Part shown: piece after piece, positions 7,449-17,256 of the stretch
Numbering within the stretch: position 1 is the stretch's first letter
How the letters are laid out: each line of letters opens with the position of its first letter
Source of the DNA: Gemmata palustris
GTDB taxonomy: Bacteria > Planctomycetota > Planctomycetia > Gemmatales > Gemmataceae
Direction: 5' to 3'
DNA: 64,000 nucleotides
NCBI RefSeq assembly: GCF_017939745.1
Contig: NZ_JAGKQQ010000001.1
Coordinates: 4,960,001 to 5,024,000, forward strand
Made by a program: the position numbers and the translations under genes
Notes under the pieces: generated by a model
The model's input: only the letters and a program-made list of their open reading frames with translations
What the model was told of the DNA's origin: nothing
Database searches by the model: none

Positions 7449-8774
7449 TCACTCCGGGAACACGTAGACGCTATTTTTCCGCCACAACTCTTCGACCAGT
7501 TTCTTGTACTCAGTGTCCATGATGTTCTTGGTCAGCTTCTCGCGGATCTTGCTCTGGACGGCCGTATCGAACGGCTGCACGCCGGCGTAGTCGCGCTCGG
7601 CCACCTTCACGATGTGGTACCCGGTCGGGGTCTGGATCACGCCGCTGACCTGGCCCGGTTTCAGGGACCACACGGTCGATTCCACGTCGACGGGCTGGAT
7701 CTCGTTGTGCTTCTCCCCGGTGCCGAACCCCTTCTGCTGCTTCGCGAGGCCCTCGTCGAACTTCACCGCGAGTTCGCCGAAGTCGGCCCCGGCGGACGCC
7801 TTCTGCCACAGCCCCGTGGCGTGCTGTTGTGCGTCCTGGGGCGTTTTGTAGTTCTTCACCGCAACGAACAGGTGCTGCCACTTCACGCGGTCCGCCGCTT
7901 GGAACTGATCGGGGTGCCGGTCGTAGTAGTCGCGGATCTCGCCCAGCCCGGCGCGGCGGGTCTTCTCCCGGAGCGCGCTGCTGATGTATTGTTCGGCCAT
8001 CATCTGGCGCTCGAACTGGCGCCGGAGCACCTGAACGGTGAGCCCCTGGGCGCGCAGGACCGCGGCGAACTCTTCGTCCGACTTGGCCCCGGATTCGGTG
8101 CGGATCATGCGCATCTGGCGGTCGGTCGATTGCGTCGCGAACTCCTTGATCTCGTCGATGACGTTCATCTTGTTGGCCTTCTTCAGCTTCGCGTACATGT
8201 CGTCGAGGACCAGTTCGCGTTCGATCGTCTTGCGCAGTACCTGGGCGTACATTTGCTTCTGCTTCGCGGTGCGGGCGGCGCCTTCGAGCGCGGCCAGCTC
8301 GCGGTACTGCTGGTACACGGCCTCGATCACCTCCTGGTCGGTGATGACGTTGTTCGCCCCGACGATGGCCACGACCTTGATGCGCGGGACGCTCGTTCGG
8401 AGCAGGTCGGTCGCGGTCGCGATGTTCCTGATGCCCCCGACCGCGCTCGCTTTTTCGATCGGCCCGTTCGGTCCCGGCGGCACCGGGCTGCCCGCGACCG
8501 CGCCCACGACGGCGGGAACCACGGGCGCGAGATCGGTCGGCCGGGCCGGTGCGATCGGGCCGAGGGGGTCGGCGGGCAGGGATGAAACGGGGGAGCCCGG
8601 AACCGGCACCGCCGGGGCGGGCGGGGCAATTGGGGCGCCCGGCGCGATCGGGTCGGCAGCTTGTGGGAACTGACCGCGCGCGATTCGGCTGCCCTTATCC
8701 GACTGGCACCCGATCACGGCGACGAGTCCGGCGGCCAACAGTAAACAGCGGCACAGCGGGTTCGCGGCGTCCAT
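7449..8774 (-). CDS. PpiC-type peptidyl-prolyl isomerase lipoprotein (SurA/PrsA-like)
   Basis: A 441-residue extracytoplasmic foldase expected to bind unfolded exported proteins and isomerise X-Pro bonds. The signal peptide ends in the lipobox VIGC (Cys 23) after a run LLLAAGLVAVIG. Residues 30-110 are a Pro/Gly linker. Residues about 110-270 form a SurA-N-like chaperone domain (VVAIVGANNVITDQEVIEAV, then a helical part with VLRRQFERQMMAEQYIS). The parvulin domain covers about 285-405: KWQHLFVAVKNYKTPQDAQ, GADFGELAVKFDEG, then LKPGQVSGVIQTPTGYHIVK. It ends at VYVFPE. A GAGGG ribosome-binding site precedes the start. It is divergent from nothing obvious and stands alone. Confidence 0.9.
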   Translation of the reverse strand: MDAANPLCRCLLLAAGLVAVIGCQSDKGSRIARGQFPQAADPIAPGAPIAPPAPAVPVPGSPVSSLPADPLGPIAPARPTDLAPVVPAVVGAVAGSPVPPGPNGPIEKASAVGGIRNIATATDLLRTSVPRIKVVAIVGANNVITDQEVIEAVYQQYRELAALEGAARTAKQKQMYAQVLRKTIERELVLDDMYAKLKKANKMNVIDEIKEFATQSTDRQMRMIRTESGAKSDEEFAAVLRAQGLTVQVLRRQFERQMMAEQYISSALREKTRRAGLGEIRDYYDRHPDQFQAADRVKWQHLFVAVKNYKTPQDAQQHATGLWQKASAGADFGELAVKFDEGLAKQQKGFGTGEKHNEIQPVDVESTVWSLKPGQVSGVIQTPTGYHIVKVAERDYAGVQPFDTAVQSKIREKLTKNIMDTEYKKLVEELWRKNSVYVFPE

Positions 8775-9077
8775 GCCAGCCCTCAGCGCAGAAATACGAG
8801 TATTGCGACCTGCGGTATAGCGTGGACTGACAGAAGTGCAAGTGAGAAGCGCCGCGTTGAACGAGCCCCGACCGCGAGAGAGCGGGAGGCGCGTCCCGGA
8901 GCTGGAAACTTGGACCGTGGACGTGCTACCAAAACGCGACGGACAAAGAGGTGGGGAAAGTGTGGTCCGCTCGCTCTGCGAGCGGTTGCTCTCTCAAACC
9001 AATGTTCTGCCCAACACCCGGGAAGTCCCGCTCCCTCGCGGTCACGGCTCGTTCACCGGGCGCACCGCTTATTTTGC
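8775..9077. other. 303-bp intergenic region
   Basis: This region lies between the foldase start and the 3' end of the DUF4340 gene, both on the minus strand. A short hairpin (arms 8967-8973 and 8979-8985, CCGCTCG/CGAGCGG) could end the DUF4340 transcript, but there is no U tract. The word TGGTCCGCTCGC recurs near 25421. I see no gene here. Confidence 0.4.
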
Positions 9078-12000
9078 CTATTTCTTCTGGATGTAGGTCG
9101 TGCGGTCGCGTGTGAGGCGCGCGGTGTCCGCCGCGGAGAGAACGAACACCTCCGAGCGGTTCTTGTCGATCACGCGCGCGTAGCGCTGTTTGTCGTTCGT
9201 GCCGCCGACCACGCCACCGACCCCGAGTACGCGCTTGCTGCCGTCCTTGAACGTGACCGTGAGCGTCACTTCCGGCTTATCCAGCCCGAAGAGTTTCGGG
9301 TCGCCGTTTTCGTCCACCGCGAAGCGCTCCACCTGAAGCGCGGTCAGGCTGCCGAGCAGTTCCGTGATGGCGGGGACGCTAATCGTGTCGCCCGGGGCCG
9401 CGGGATCGGTCCACGCGGTACCGTTCTTCTGGAGCGTAAAAGTCTTGTCGCCGCGAGTCATCTCGACCGTTTCCGCCTGGAACGCATCGAGCGTCCACGG
9501 CTTCCGCGCGCGGTACTCCGCGAGCACCTTCCCGGCTTGCGGAACGCCCAGCAGCGCGACCACGCCGCCCGTTCCGGCCTTCGCGTAAACGCGGCCGTCG
9601 GGAGCGGTCTTGCCGACCAGGAGCGTCAGCACGGTCTTGTCGCCGTTGGAGACGGTCCACGTCGCTTCCGGCTTGTCGAGGCCGAACGGCTTCAGGTCCG
9701 TGGGCTTCTCCGCAACCCAGTCGCTCGCGCGCAACTTGCCGAGTTCGTTCACCAAGTCATCGAGTGCGGCCTGTTCCGCGTCGGCCGAAACGGGCGCTGT
9801 GACTTTCCAGGTGCCGTTCACTTTGGAGAAGGTGACCTTCCGGTCGCCGCGTTCCAGTTGGAGCTTGTCCGCGTCCACGAACTTGACGAGCGTGCGGTCG
9901 CGGAAGGACACAGGTGCGGCAAGCAGTTTTTGCGCGAGCGCTCCATTCAGAACGCCCACGGTCGCGTCGGGGCCGGTGCCCTCGACGGCAACGTAGCGAT
10001 CGCCGTCCGGCTTCGCAGCATCTACGGGGCGACCCAATCGCAACACCTTCTGCTCGGCCTTCTCGCCGACGGTCAGCGTGACGGTCGCTTCGGGCGGTTC
10101 GAGGCCGTATTGCTTGAAGACGTCCTCCTTCTTGCCGAACGCTGCGACCTTTTCGGCCCGCAACCGGCCGAGCGCTTCGGCAAGTTCGTCCATCAGCGGC
10201 TGATCCGCTTTTTGTTTTGCGGGCTTCACCACGTCCCAACCGACGGTCGTGGCGGGAGCGAGTTCGAGTTCCTCTTTGCCCTTCGCTCGCAGCAATCCGT
10301 TCAGCGCGGCCGGGTCGAACGCGAGGAGGGTGCGGTCAGCAAACTCCAGTTTGGTGCGGGCGAGCAGTGGCACCGCGCCCGCGGGTATCACACCGACTGC
10401 CTTGCCGTCGTCTACGCGCACGAACCGCCCGCCGAGCGGGTCGGCTTTTCCGATCTGGATCTTGTGGGTGGTGGGCTTGTCGCCGCCGAGCGCGATGGTG
10501 AGCGTGAACGCGGGCTTATCGAGCCCGAAGTCGGCCCACTTGACCGCGTCGCCGTAAGCGGCCAAGCGTTCGACCGGTAAAGGCGCGAGGAGCGACACCA
10601 ACTGTCCGGCCGCGACCGTATCGACGGTGAACGTGGCACCGTCGGCTTTCCACACACCTTTATCGTCCTTCGCTAGCGCGACCGCGTTCTCCGGTTTCTC
10701 ACCGCTGATCTGCACTTTCGCGATCTTCGCCGTGTCGAGGAACAGCAGGTTCCGATCGATCAGTGCGAGTGGCGACGTTTGAACCCCGAACAGGTACCCC
10801 GCCGGCAGCACGAACACGGGAGCGGCCGGTTCGTCGAGCTTCGCGTAGCGGTCGAACCCGCCGGGCGTGACACCACCGACGACAACGGTCTTGGTCACAC
10901 TGCGGTCCGCGTCACCGGTCTTTTCGGTGTAACTCAGTTTCACCTTGGCGAGCGGCTTGTCGAACCCGAACTTTGCCGGGTCCGCTGCGGAAAGTGACTC
11001 GTACTTGGTCGCGGTCAGGGTACCCAACCCCGTGAGCATGGGTTGCGCGGTAACGAACGGTACCGGGGCCGTGAAGGGGCCGGAGAGCTTCCAGTTCGTG
11101 CCGTCCTTCGCGAGCGCGAACGAATCGGTCGTCGCATCAAGGCGAGTGATTTCCGCCCCCGTAATCTTCTCGACCGGCACGTTCCAGACTTGCAGCGGCA
11201 GGAGCCCGAGCGGACCGGCCGCGAGGCCCTCCGTGGTGGTCGCGAGGAGGCCGAACACGTTTCCGCCGTCGAGCCGGGCGAACACCTCGGTCGGCTTGCC
11301 GGGGCGCGCGTGACCCACTTCGAGCTTGTACGTGCGGTCGGTGCCGAACGTGAGTTGGACCGTGAGTTTCGGCTTATCGAGCCCGTACTCGGCGGGATTC
11401 GCGGCGCGCTCGGCAATGAACTCCGTGGCCTGGAGGCCGTTGAGTTGTGTCAGTAGCCCGGCCACGTTCGTCGGGTCGGTGTCGGACGTGATCGGCGCGA
11501 CGAGTTTCCAACCCTCACGTGCGTCCGGTCCCTTTTCTTGCTTCAGTGAGAAGCCGAGCGGACCGTCCACGCTCAGCGCAACGAGCTTCGCATCAGCCGT
11601 ATCGAGCAACTTGCGCCCGCGGTAGGCGATGGCCGGGCGCGTGAAAATTGCGGACACGCGATCCGGGAACAGCTTCGGCGCGAGCCACCCCGCGGCGTCG
11701 GGCGCGCCCGCAACGCGGTCATCAGCGAGCGTGATACGCGACCAGCCCGCGAGTTGAATCGGGAGCTTGCTTTTCGCGAAATCGGGCGTCCCAACGAACA
11801 GCCTGTACTCCCGCGCGGGCGCTTCCGGTTCGCCTTCGGGACGCTTCTCGCGGGCGACCACGGTGATGGTCGTCGCGGTCGCGGGGCTGAGGCCGTGGAC
11901 CTTGGAATCGGCCCGGTAGAGGTCGGTCGAAGGATCGCCGCGGAACCCCGCGAGCCGGTTGATGAGATCATCGACACGGGCCGCGTCCGCGAGCAGCGGG

Positions 12001-13487
12001 TTCGGCTTCTGGTCGATGAGCCAGCGGTCCTGCTTCTCGTCGTCCTTGGTCGCCTTCGGGTTCCCCTTCTTCTTGGTGAGAGCGATTGGTGGCTTGCCGG
12101 GCACGGCAATCGTGACCGCTTGCACCTCGTCTGTTGCGAACCGCGCAACGGACGAGTCCACCAAGTCACTCGCCTTCGCGAACAGGCCGTCCAACTTGTC
12201 CGCGGCAACGGTGAAGACCTGCGGATTGCCTTCGATTTGTGCGTACCGATAAGTGCTCTGCACTTTGCGCGGGATGGTGCGCGGCGGCATCCCCATCGGG
12301 CCGGGAATCGTAACCATCTCCTCGCGCTCGGTGACCTTCGCGGTCCCGCCGAACTTCACCGTGACCGTGCTCCCGTCTTTCAGCCGCACGCTGACGGACT
12401 GCTTGGATTTCTTCAGTTCCTCGCGCGGGTCGGGAACGACTTCGGGGTGCAGTCGCACCACTGCGGCAAAGAACGGTTCCGCCGGGACCGCGAACTGGCG
12501 CGCGAGGGCGAACGGTTGGTCGGCCGTTTGGCCGCCGTGTGCGGTGGGCACGAAATCTTCGACCCACAGTTCCGGGAGCGCGGTGAGGATCTGTTGGAGC
12601 TTCGCGGGGTCGATCCGGTCGCGCACGGGGGCGTCGAGGGTCCATGCGTCTGCGAGCCGATCGGTCTGCACGACCGCCTCCGCGCCCCGCACGGTGACAG
12701 TCGGTGACGGAGTCGGGCCGGTGCGCTTCAGGGTGAAGTTGCCGGTCGAGGGCCACGGCGTCAGACCGAAGATCGTCGCGTTCTTGCTGGTGACTCGGAT
12801 CTCCTCGACCGCGGTGCCGGGGAGCGTGACGGTTGTGGGGAGGCTCGGCTCCGGCGGCGCCCCGGGCAGTGCGAACGACGGGGCGCCCGCGACCTTCACG
12901 CGCTCCACGTCCGAGAAGAGCTGGCGCCGCCGGTACGCCTCGGCCGGCCGGAGCAGTACCGGCATGACGTCCGGGCCGAGCTTGAGTACCTCGTTGGTGC
13001 CGTTCACGCGGACGAACGCGGCCCTCGTAAACGCGGTCTCGCCCGCGCCTAGTTTGGGCTCGCCGCACTTGAGGACGTACTCTTTGCCGTTGGCGGTCAC
13101 CTTCACTGTGAGCGGTTTCTGTGCGTCCGCGAGTCCGTAAACCGTGAGGTCGGCGCCTTCAGCGAGTGCAATTGGCTGGAACCGGGTGCGCAGGTTCGCG
13201 AGTACGCTAACGAGTTCGTCCGCCTCGACGGAGCGGAGCGGCCAGTTGCCGGGTTGGGTCCAGCCCTTTGCGCCCCTTTCGAGAACGAACGCCTCGCCGG
13301 TCGCCGGTTGGACCTCGACGCGGGTCACGGTCGCGGGGGTGAAGTCGGCTTCGAGCGCGGTGAGTGCGGACGGGTCCGTGGGCGCGGGCTTCCGGCCGAC
13401 GTTCGGCGCCCACGTGTCGCCCTTCCACAGCCACACGCCGGCGCCGGCCGCGAGGATCACGAGGGCGATGGTCGATTTCCAGTTCAT
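9078..13487 (-). CDS. Giant DUF4340 repeat protein, last gene of a Gld-like ABC operon
   Basis: A 1469-residue membrane-anchored protein. Residues 1-22 (MNWKSTIALVILAAGAGVWLWK) are a signal anchor, so most of the chain is outside the cytoplasm. The body repeats a DUF4340-type unit many times: each has a strand pattern ending FGLDKP or YGLDKP followed by an L-T-V-x-L-x-F/V-G segment and a KLEVG or LLVGK strand. Examples are at about PKLFGLDKPEVTLTV, AEYGLDKPKLTVQL and ADFGLDKPAFTLTI. DUF4340 proteins usually accompany an ABC exporter and a GldG-like protein, exactly as here. The role is unknown, but a long periplasmic rod linked to the transporter is plausible. Most family members are 300-600 residues, so this copy is unusually long. 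Confidence 0.85.
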   Translation of the reverse strand: MNWKSTIALVILAAGAGVWLWKGDTWAPNVGRKPAPTDPSALTALEADFTPATVTRVEVQPATGEAFVLERGAKGWTQPGNWPLRSVEADELVSVLANLRTRFQPIALAEGADLTVYGLADAQKPLTVKVTANGKEYVLKCGEPKLGAGETAFTRAAFVRVNGTNEVLKLGPDVMPVLLRPAEAYRRRQLFSDVERVKVAGAPSFALPGAPPEPSLPTTVTLPGTAVEEIRVTSKNATIFGLTPWPSTGNFTLKRTGPTPSPTVTVRGAEAVVQTDRLADAWTLDAPVRDRIDPAKLQQILTALPELWVEDFVPTAHGGQTADQPFALARQFAVPAEPFFAAVVRLHPEVVPDPREELKKSKQSVSVRLKDGSTVTVKFGGTAKVTEREEMVTIPGPMGMPPRTIPRKVQSTYRYAQIEGNPQVFTVAADKLDGLFAKASDLVDSSVARFATDEVQAVTIAVPGKPPIALTKKKGNPKATKDDEKQDRWLIDQKPNPLLADAARVDDLINRLAGFRGDPSTDLYRADSKVHGLSPATATTITVVAREKRPEGEPEAPAREYRLFVGTPDFAKSKLPIQLAGWSRITLADDRVAGAPDAAGWLAPKLFPDRVSAIFTRPAIAYRGRKLLDTADAKLVALSVDGPLGFSLKQEKGPDAREGWKLVAPITSDTDPTNVAGLLTQLNGLQATEFIAERAANPAEYGLDKPKLTVQLTFGTDRTYKLEVGHARPGKPTEVFARLDGGNVFGLLATTTEGLAAGPLGLLPLQVWNVPVEKITGAEITRLDATTDSFALAKDGTNWKLSGPFTAPVPFVTAQPMLTGLGTLTATKYESLSAADPAKFGFDKPLAKVKLSYTEKTGDADRSVTKTVVVGGVTPGGFDRYAKLDEPAAPVFVLPAGYLFGVQTSPLALIDRNLLFLDTAKIAKVQISGEKPENAVALAKDDKGVWKADGATFTVDTVAAGQLVSLLAPLPVERLAAYGDAVKWADFGLDKPAFTLTIALGGDKPTTHKIQIGKADPLGGRFVRVDDGKAVGVIPAGAVPLLARTKLEFADRTLLAFDPAALNGLLRAKGKEELELAPATTVGWDVVKPAKQKADQPLMDELAEALGRLRAEKVAAFGKKEDVFKQYGLEPPEATVTLTVGEKAEQKVLRLGRPVDAAKPDGDRYVAVEGTGPDATVGVLNGALAQKLLAAPVSFRDRTLVKFVDADKLQLERGDRKVTFSKVNGTWKVTAPVSADAEQAALDDLVNELGKLRASDWVAEKPTDLKPFGLDKPEATWTVSNGDKTVLTLLVGKTAPDGRVYAKAGTGGVVALLGVPQAGKVLAEYRARKPWTLDAFQAETVEMTRGDKTFTLQKNGTAWTDPAAPGDTISVPAITELLGSLTALQVERFAVDENGDPKLFGLDKPEVTLTVTFKDGSKRVLGVGGVVGGTNDKQRYARVIDKNRSEVFVLSAADTARLTRDRTTYIQKK

Positions 13488-13558
13488 TCTCAGTTACCAA
13501 CAGGTGCCGGTGTTACAGCCCCACGGGGCCAAGAAGACAGCACTCGTTACTCGCGTAT

Positions 13559-16132
13559 TTACCGCATCCGCCGGCGCATCATCGCGAGCAGGCCCATATA
13601 GGCCGCAGCGAGAGGGAGCCCGATGCCGGTGCCGAGCTGCCACAAGTTTTTCGTGCGATCGTCGAGTTCGACGCGGGGGTATTGCCACGCGGGCAAATCC
13701 GACTTGGGCAACCGGTCCTCGCGCGCGGTCAGCCAGTTGACCGTGTGGAGCAGCAATTTTTCCTCTGGCGGGGCCAGTTTCAGAGCGTTGAACAACGTTC
13801 CGCTCCCGAAAACGACCGTCCTCTGGGTCGGGCGCTCGAGCTTATCGGCGGCGAGCGAGAGCCCGGTGGCGAAGATCCCGTCGAGTGGGCTGAGCAGCGC
13901 GGCGGCGGCCTCCTGGCGCCCGTAGTCTTCGTCTACCCACGCGGCCGGGATTTTACTCTCGACAGCGACGGCGATGGGGAACGGTCCGCGCCGCTCCTCG
14001 TCGCGTGTGCCCTTTTTCGGATCGTCGATCCCGGTCGGGGTGTACTTGGGCATCCAACTCGGGCGCCCGCTCCGATCGATACGGGGGAACGGCTGGAAGG
14101 TGTTCCAACTGTCCGCGGCGGTGAACGCGAACTCTGCGGCGAACGGCTGCCGAGCCTGCCACTCGCTCGCGAGGGCGACCGGGCGCACGGCCCGGAGCTC
14201 GATGTCGAGTGCTTCCTCAGCCGTGCGCCCGGTCAAGAGGGCGGCCGAAGCGACCGGGTTGGCTCGAAGGGCCGGATTGGTCGACGGGTCCGTGAGGCGC
14301 ACCGGCGGAACCTTCGACGCGCTGCTACCGAGTTGGCCGCCCCGGGTGATCGCCCGGGGTTCGCCGTCGAAGAGGACGACCGTGCGGCCGAGTTCAATGC
14401 CGCGCTCGGCGAGCATTTTCTCGAAGTCGTCGGACGCACCGGTGAGTTCGAGCGCCAGCCGCTTATCGAATTCCTCGGTCGATTCCCCGGGGGCTGGTGG
14501 CACTTGCGGGGTGATCGGCCCCAGACACGCGAGCACCGGCTTGCCCTGTTTCATGAACTCTTTGACTACTTTCGCCTGCTCTTTGCTCAGGGCGTGTAAG
14601 CCGGCCTCGATCCCCGGCCCCTCCATTGCGTCCTCGGTCGTGTACCGCGGGACGATGAGCAGGTCCACGTCGGCCAGTTGCTTGGTGAACTTCGCGGCCA
14701 CGTCGGTCACGCGCCGGTCTTGGAGCGGGCGCTCGTCCTTCATCGCCTCCGCGAGTCGCTTTTCGGCTTCCTGTTTCTTCTTGCCCGCTTCTTCGAGTTC
14801 GTCTTGGGCGCGCTTCAGGCGCTTGGCGAGGTACGCGAGCAGAGAGGATTCGTTGTCTTCGGTAACGGTCCCGCGCACGAACCGCTGGTAGAACGCTTTG
14901 CGCTCCTCCCAGGGGCGCCCCTTGATCTTCTCAATCAGCCCGTGAATGGCCTCGAACTGAGCCACTTCCGCCCGCGCGGATACCGAAGCCGCGTCCGCGC
15001 TCTCGAGTTCCCATTCGAGGCGCTCAAGGGCGCTTTCTTCGCGCGTGTCCGCGGCCGGCTTGAGGTCCGTGAGGGCACGCGCATTCGCCCAACCTTTTTT
15101 CAGCACGATGTCGACCACGTCGTAACCCTGAGCGGTGAGCGACTTCCTCAGACCCGCGAGGGCGAACCGGTTTTTCGGCGCGTCGGCGTTTGTCGTGAGC
15201 AACTCGTGTACGACGCACACAGCCACCTTGGGCCGGCGCTCTTGTACGGTAAGGACACGGCGGGCGAACGTGTCGATCCCTTGCGGCAGCAGAACGAGAT
15301 TTTCGCCCCCCGGGTTCTGCTTGCTCGCGGTCTTATCGAGTTGCATGAACTCGTTGAACGAGAGCCGCTGGACGCGCTTGTTCGCGTAGAAGAAGATGCT
15401 GTTTTCCGGGGCCGCATCGATCGCGGATTTCAGCTCGGGCGCGTCTTGTGTCAGCTTCTTCAGTTCCGCCTCGTACCCGAACGCTTCGGAGTCCAGAACC
15501 GCCACGTTGAACTGCGGACCGAACTGCCGGAACTGGTCCACGAGGTCGCGCACCTTTTCCGTCACCTTTTCCTCGGCCGCCTTCGTATACGAGTCGCGCT
15601 TCGGCGAGAGCGTACCGAAGTTGTGCATCTGGAGAACGACGATGGTCGTGGGGGTGCCGGTCCGGAGCCTTTGCAGTTCCCCGGCCAGTTCCGCCGGCAG
15701 CGTGAACCGCTGGTCGCGGGTGCAGTCGTACCGGGAGGAGTGCGAGAAGGAGTAGATGTTCACGAACACGAGCAGCACGACCGCTGCGATCGCGCCGATC
15801 GTGGCGGTCGTGCTCGCGGCGGCTCGTCGGGTCGCACCGAAGAGCAACCCGAGCGCCTCGGCCACCAGCGCGAGTGCCACCGCGCCCAGACCGCCGATGA
15901 TCGCCCACGCAGCGAATTTCGCGAGGTCGCCGTGTGCCCCATCGGTTCCGGCCTTGAGCACATCGGGCACGGACCGCCAACCGCTCCATGACACGAGATC
16001 GACGCGCGGGAGCGAAACCGAGGCGAGCGGGAGCCCGACCACGACCGCCATGAAGCCGGTGGCCCCGAGGGCGCGGATCAGGAACCGGAACCGGCTGCCC
16101 CAGGTCGTGCGTTGGCGTGAATCAGTGGCCAT
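13559..16132 (-). CDS. GldG-like ABC-associated membrane protein
   Basis: An 857-residue protein matching the GldG / ABC-type uncharacterised transport family (PF09822-like). Two N-terminal membrane segments (about 25-45, ATGFMAVVVGLPLASVSL, and about 120-140, TIGAIAAVVLLVFVNIYSF) precede a periplasmic domain with RDQRFTLPAELAGELQRL and TTIVVLQMH, and the chain ends with a C-terminal anchor (GLPLAAAYMGLLAMMRRRMR). A coiled-coil of about 50 residues sits in the middle (RLKRAQDELEEAGKKKQEAE). The first Met of the family-like sequence is 16132 (MATDSRQRTTWG); a GTG 33 bases upstream is also in frame, and neither has a strong ribosome-binding site. It lies 54 bp after the permease and 71 bp before the DUF4340 gene. 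Confidence 0.85.
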   Translation of the reverse strand: MATDSRQRTTWGSRFRFLIRALGATGFMAVVVGLPLASVSLPRVDLVSWSGWRSVPDVLKAGTDGAHGDLAKFAAWAIIGGLGAVALALVAEALGLLFGATRRAAASTTATIGAIAAVVLLVFVNIYSFSHSSRYDCTRDQRFTLPAELAGELQRLRTGTPTTIVVLQMHNFGTLSPKRDSYTKAAEEKVTEKVRDLVDQFRQFGPQFNVAVLDSEAFGYEAELKKLTQDAPELKSAIDAAPENSIFFYANKRVQRLSFNEFMQLDKTASKQNPGGENLVLLPQGIDTFARRVLTVQERRPKVAVCVVHELLTTNADAPKNRFALAGLRKSLTAQGYDVVDIVLKKGWANARALTDLKPAADTREESALERLEWELESADAASVSARAEVAQFEAIHGLIEKIKGRPWEERKAFYQRFVRGTVTEDNESSLLAYLAKRLKRAQDELEEAGKKKQEAEKRLAEAMKDERPLQDRRVTDVAAKFTKQLADVDLLIVPRYTTEDAMEGPGIEAGLHALSKEQAKVVKEFMKQGKPVLACLGPITPQVPPAPGESTEEFDKRLALELTGASDDFEKMLAERGIELGRTVVLFDGEPRAITRGGQLGSSASKVPPVRLTDPSTNPALRANPVASAALLTGRTAEEALDIELRAVRPVALASEWQARQPFAAEFAFTAADSWNTFQPFPRIDRSGRPSWMPKYTPTGIDDPKKGTRDEERRGPFPIAVAVESKIPAAWVDEDYGRQEAAAALLSPLDGIFATGLSLAADKLERPTQRTVVFGSGTLFNALKLAPPEEKLLLHTVNWLTAREDRLPKSDLPAWQYPRVELDDRTKNLWQLGTGIGLPLAAAYMGLLAMMRRRMR

Positions 16133-16165
16133 GACGTAATTCGCGTTTTGTGTTTCGTGTTTCAC
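16133..16165. repeat. Word-like GTGTTTC spacer before the GldG-like gene
   Basis: On the plus strand these bases read as drifting copies of TTTTGTG / GTGTTTC / CGTGTTTC; on the transcribed strand, GAAACACGAAACACAAAA. It takes up most of the gap between the permease and GldG-like genes. It is of the same style as the spacers at 1235-1270 and 6339-6428. Confidence 0.45.
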
Positions 16166-16186
16166 CCGGCACCGCCAGCGGATCGG

Positions 16187-17170
16187 CTACCGGAGCCTCC
16201 GGGCTTCGAGCGAGCGCACGGTCAGGTAGAGACAGCACAGCGTAGCAGTGACGTACATCACCAGCGGGCGGGTGTCGATCACGCCGCGGGTGAAGTCGCG
16301 GCGGAAGTGCTCCGGTACGCTGACGTAGTACAGCAGCGCGTCCCACTGACTCCCCGAATCGACCTGCCAGCGCAGTGCGGCCGGCAGGACGAAGCCCAAT
16401 CCGAGCAACAGCGAGAGCATCCACGCGACCAACTGGCTCTTCACCCAGCTCGAAACGAGCAACCCTAGGGCGAGGAACATCGCACCAGCCAGGACCACGC
16501 CGAGGTACGACGTGAGTACCGGCATCGGGTCGATGTTTGCAGTGACGTGGACGAGGTGCCGGGCGTCCTTCGTGGCGTGCAAGTACCCGCCAGCACCAGC
16601 CAACCCCAACCCGAGCAGCCCGAACAACAGCACGAGCCACCCGTTCGACTCGAACCAGAACCCGAGTTTGGCCGAGACGAGCAGGAAAACGCCCACGAGC
16701 AGCATCACTGAATAGAGCGTGAAGTTCCACTGCCACTCCGCGCGAAGATCGGCGAGCACGGGCACGTAGACCAGCGTCGTGGCCCACAACAGCAGGTAGA
16801 ATGCGAAGCACGCGACGAACTTGGCCAGCACGACCTGCCAGTCGCGGATCGGGGCCGTGAGGAGCGATTCGAGCGTGCCGCTCCCGCGCTCTTCCGCGAT
16901 CAGGCGCGACGTGATGATGCCGGTGACGGCCGGGAACAGCCCCCAGAACAGCACCCCCGCGACCAGCGCGCCGGGCGGGTTCTCGGCCCCGCCGAGCATC
17001 ACCTGCATCGGGTACTCGACGCCCTGCGGCCCCTTCTCGGTCAGCAACCCGATCACGAGCCAGAACAGCAACCCGTTCAGCACGAGGAAGCCGAACAGCG
17101 CGACGTACCCGATCGGCCCCGTGAAGTACGCGGCGAACTCGCGGCGGATCAGACTGCACGTTGCTCGCAT
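16187..17170 (-). CDS. ABC-2 type permease, GldF-like
   Basis: A 327-residue inner-membrane permease, second gene of the ABC operon. The start at 17170 (MRATCSLIRREFAAYFTGPI) matches the usual N-terminus of this family, in which a cytoplasmic helix with REFxxYFxxPxxY enters the first membrane span (GYVALFGFLVLNGLLFWLVI). Six spans can be seen: about 20-45, 72-92, 120-145, 155-180, 190-215 and 240-265, then the last near the C-terminus (PLVMYVTATLCCLYLTVRSL). The cytoplasmic loop ERGSGTLESLLTAPIRDWQVVLAKF is the ATPase-contacting motif of ABC-2 permeases. It would pair with the ATPase 86 bp upstream. Substrate unknown. Confidence 0.9.
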   Translation of the reverse strand: MRATCSLIRREFAAYFTGPIGYVALFGFLVLNGLLFWLVIGLLTEKGPQGVEYPMQVMLGGAENPPGALVAGVLFWGLFPAVTGIITSRLIAEERGSGTLESLLTAPIRDWQVVLAKFVACFAFYLLLWATTLVYVPVLADLRAEWQWNFTLYSVMLLVGVFLLVSAKLGFWFESNGWLVLLFGLLGLGLAGAGGYLHATKDARHLVHVTANIDPMPVLTSYLGVVLAGAMFLALGLLVSSWVKSQLVAWMLSLLLGLGFVLPAALRWQVDSGSQWDALLYYVSVPEHFRRDFTRGVIDTRPLVMYVTATLCCLYLTVRSLEARRLR

Positions 17171-17256
17171 TCGCTCGTTCCTCGCGCGTGTTCTGCACTC
17201 GGCTCTCGGTGTTCGGTCGGACCCACGCAATCGCGTTCCGCGGTGCCGATCACCGC

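Noticed and set aside
8967..8985. Short hairpin CCGCTCG/CGAGCGG as a strong terminator
   Set aside because: Only 7 bp, no U tract; left as a note in the intergenic entry.
8910..10580. 556-residue plus-strand open frame opposite the DUF4340 gene
   Set aside because: It is an antisense shadow of the DUF4340 gene; the composition (rich in Arg, Val, Leu and His) is that of a reverse frame, and the minus-strand protein has clear family repeats.
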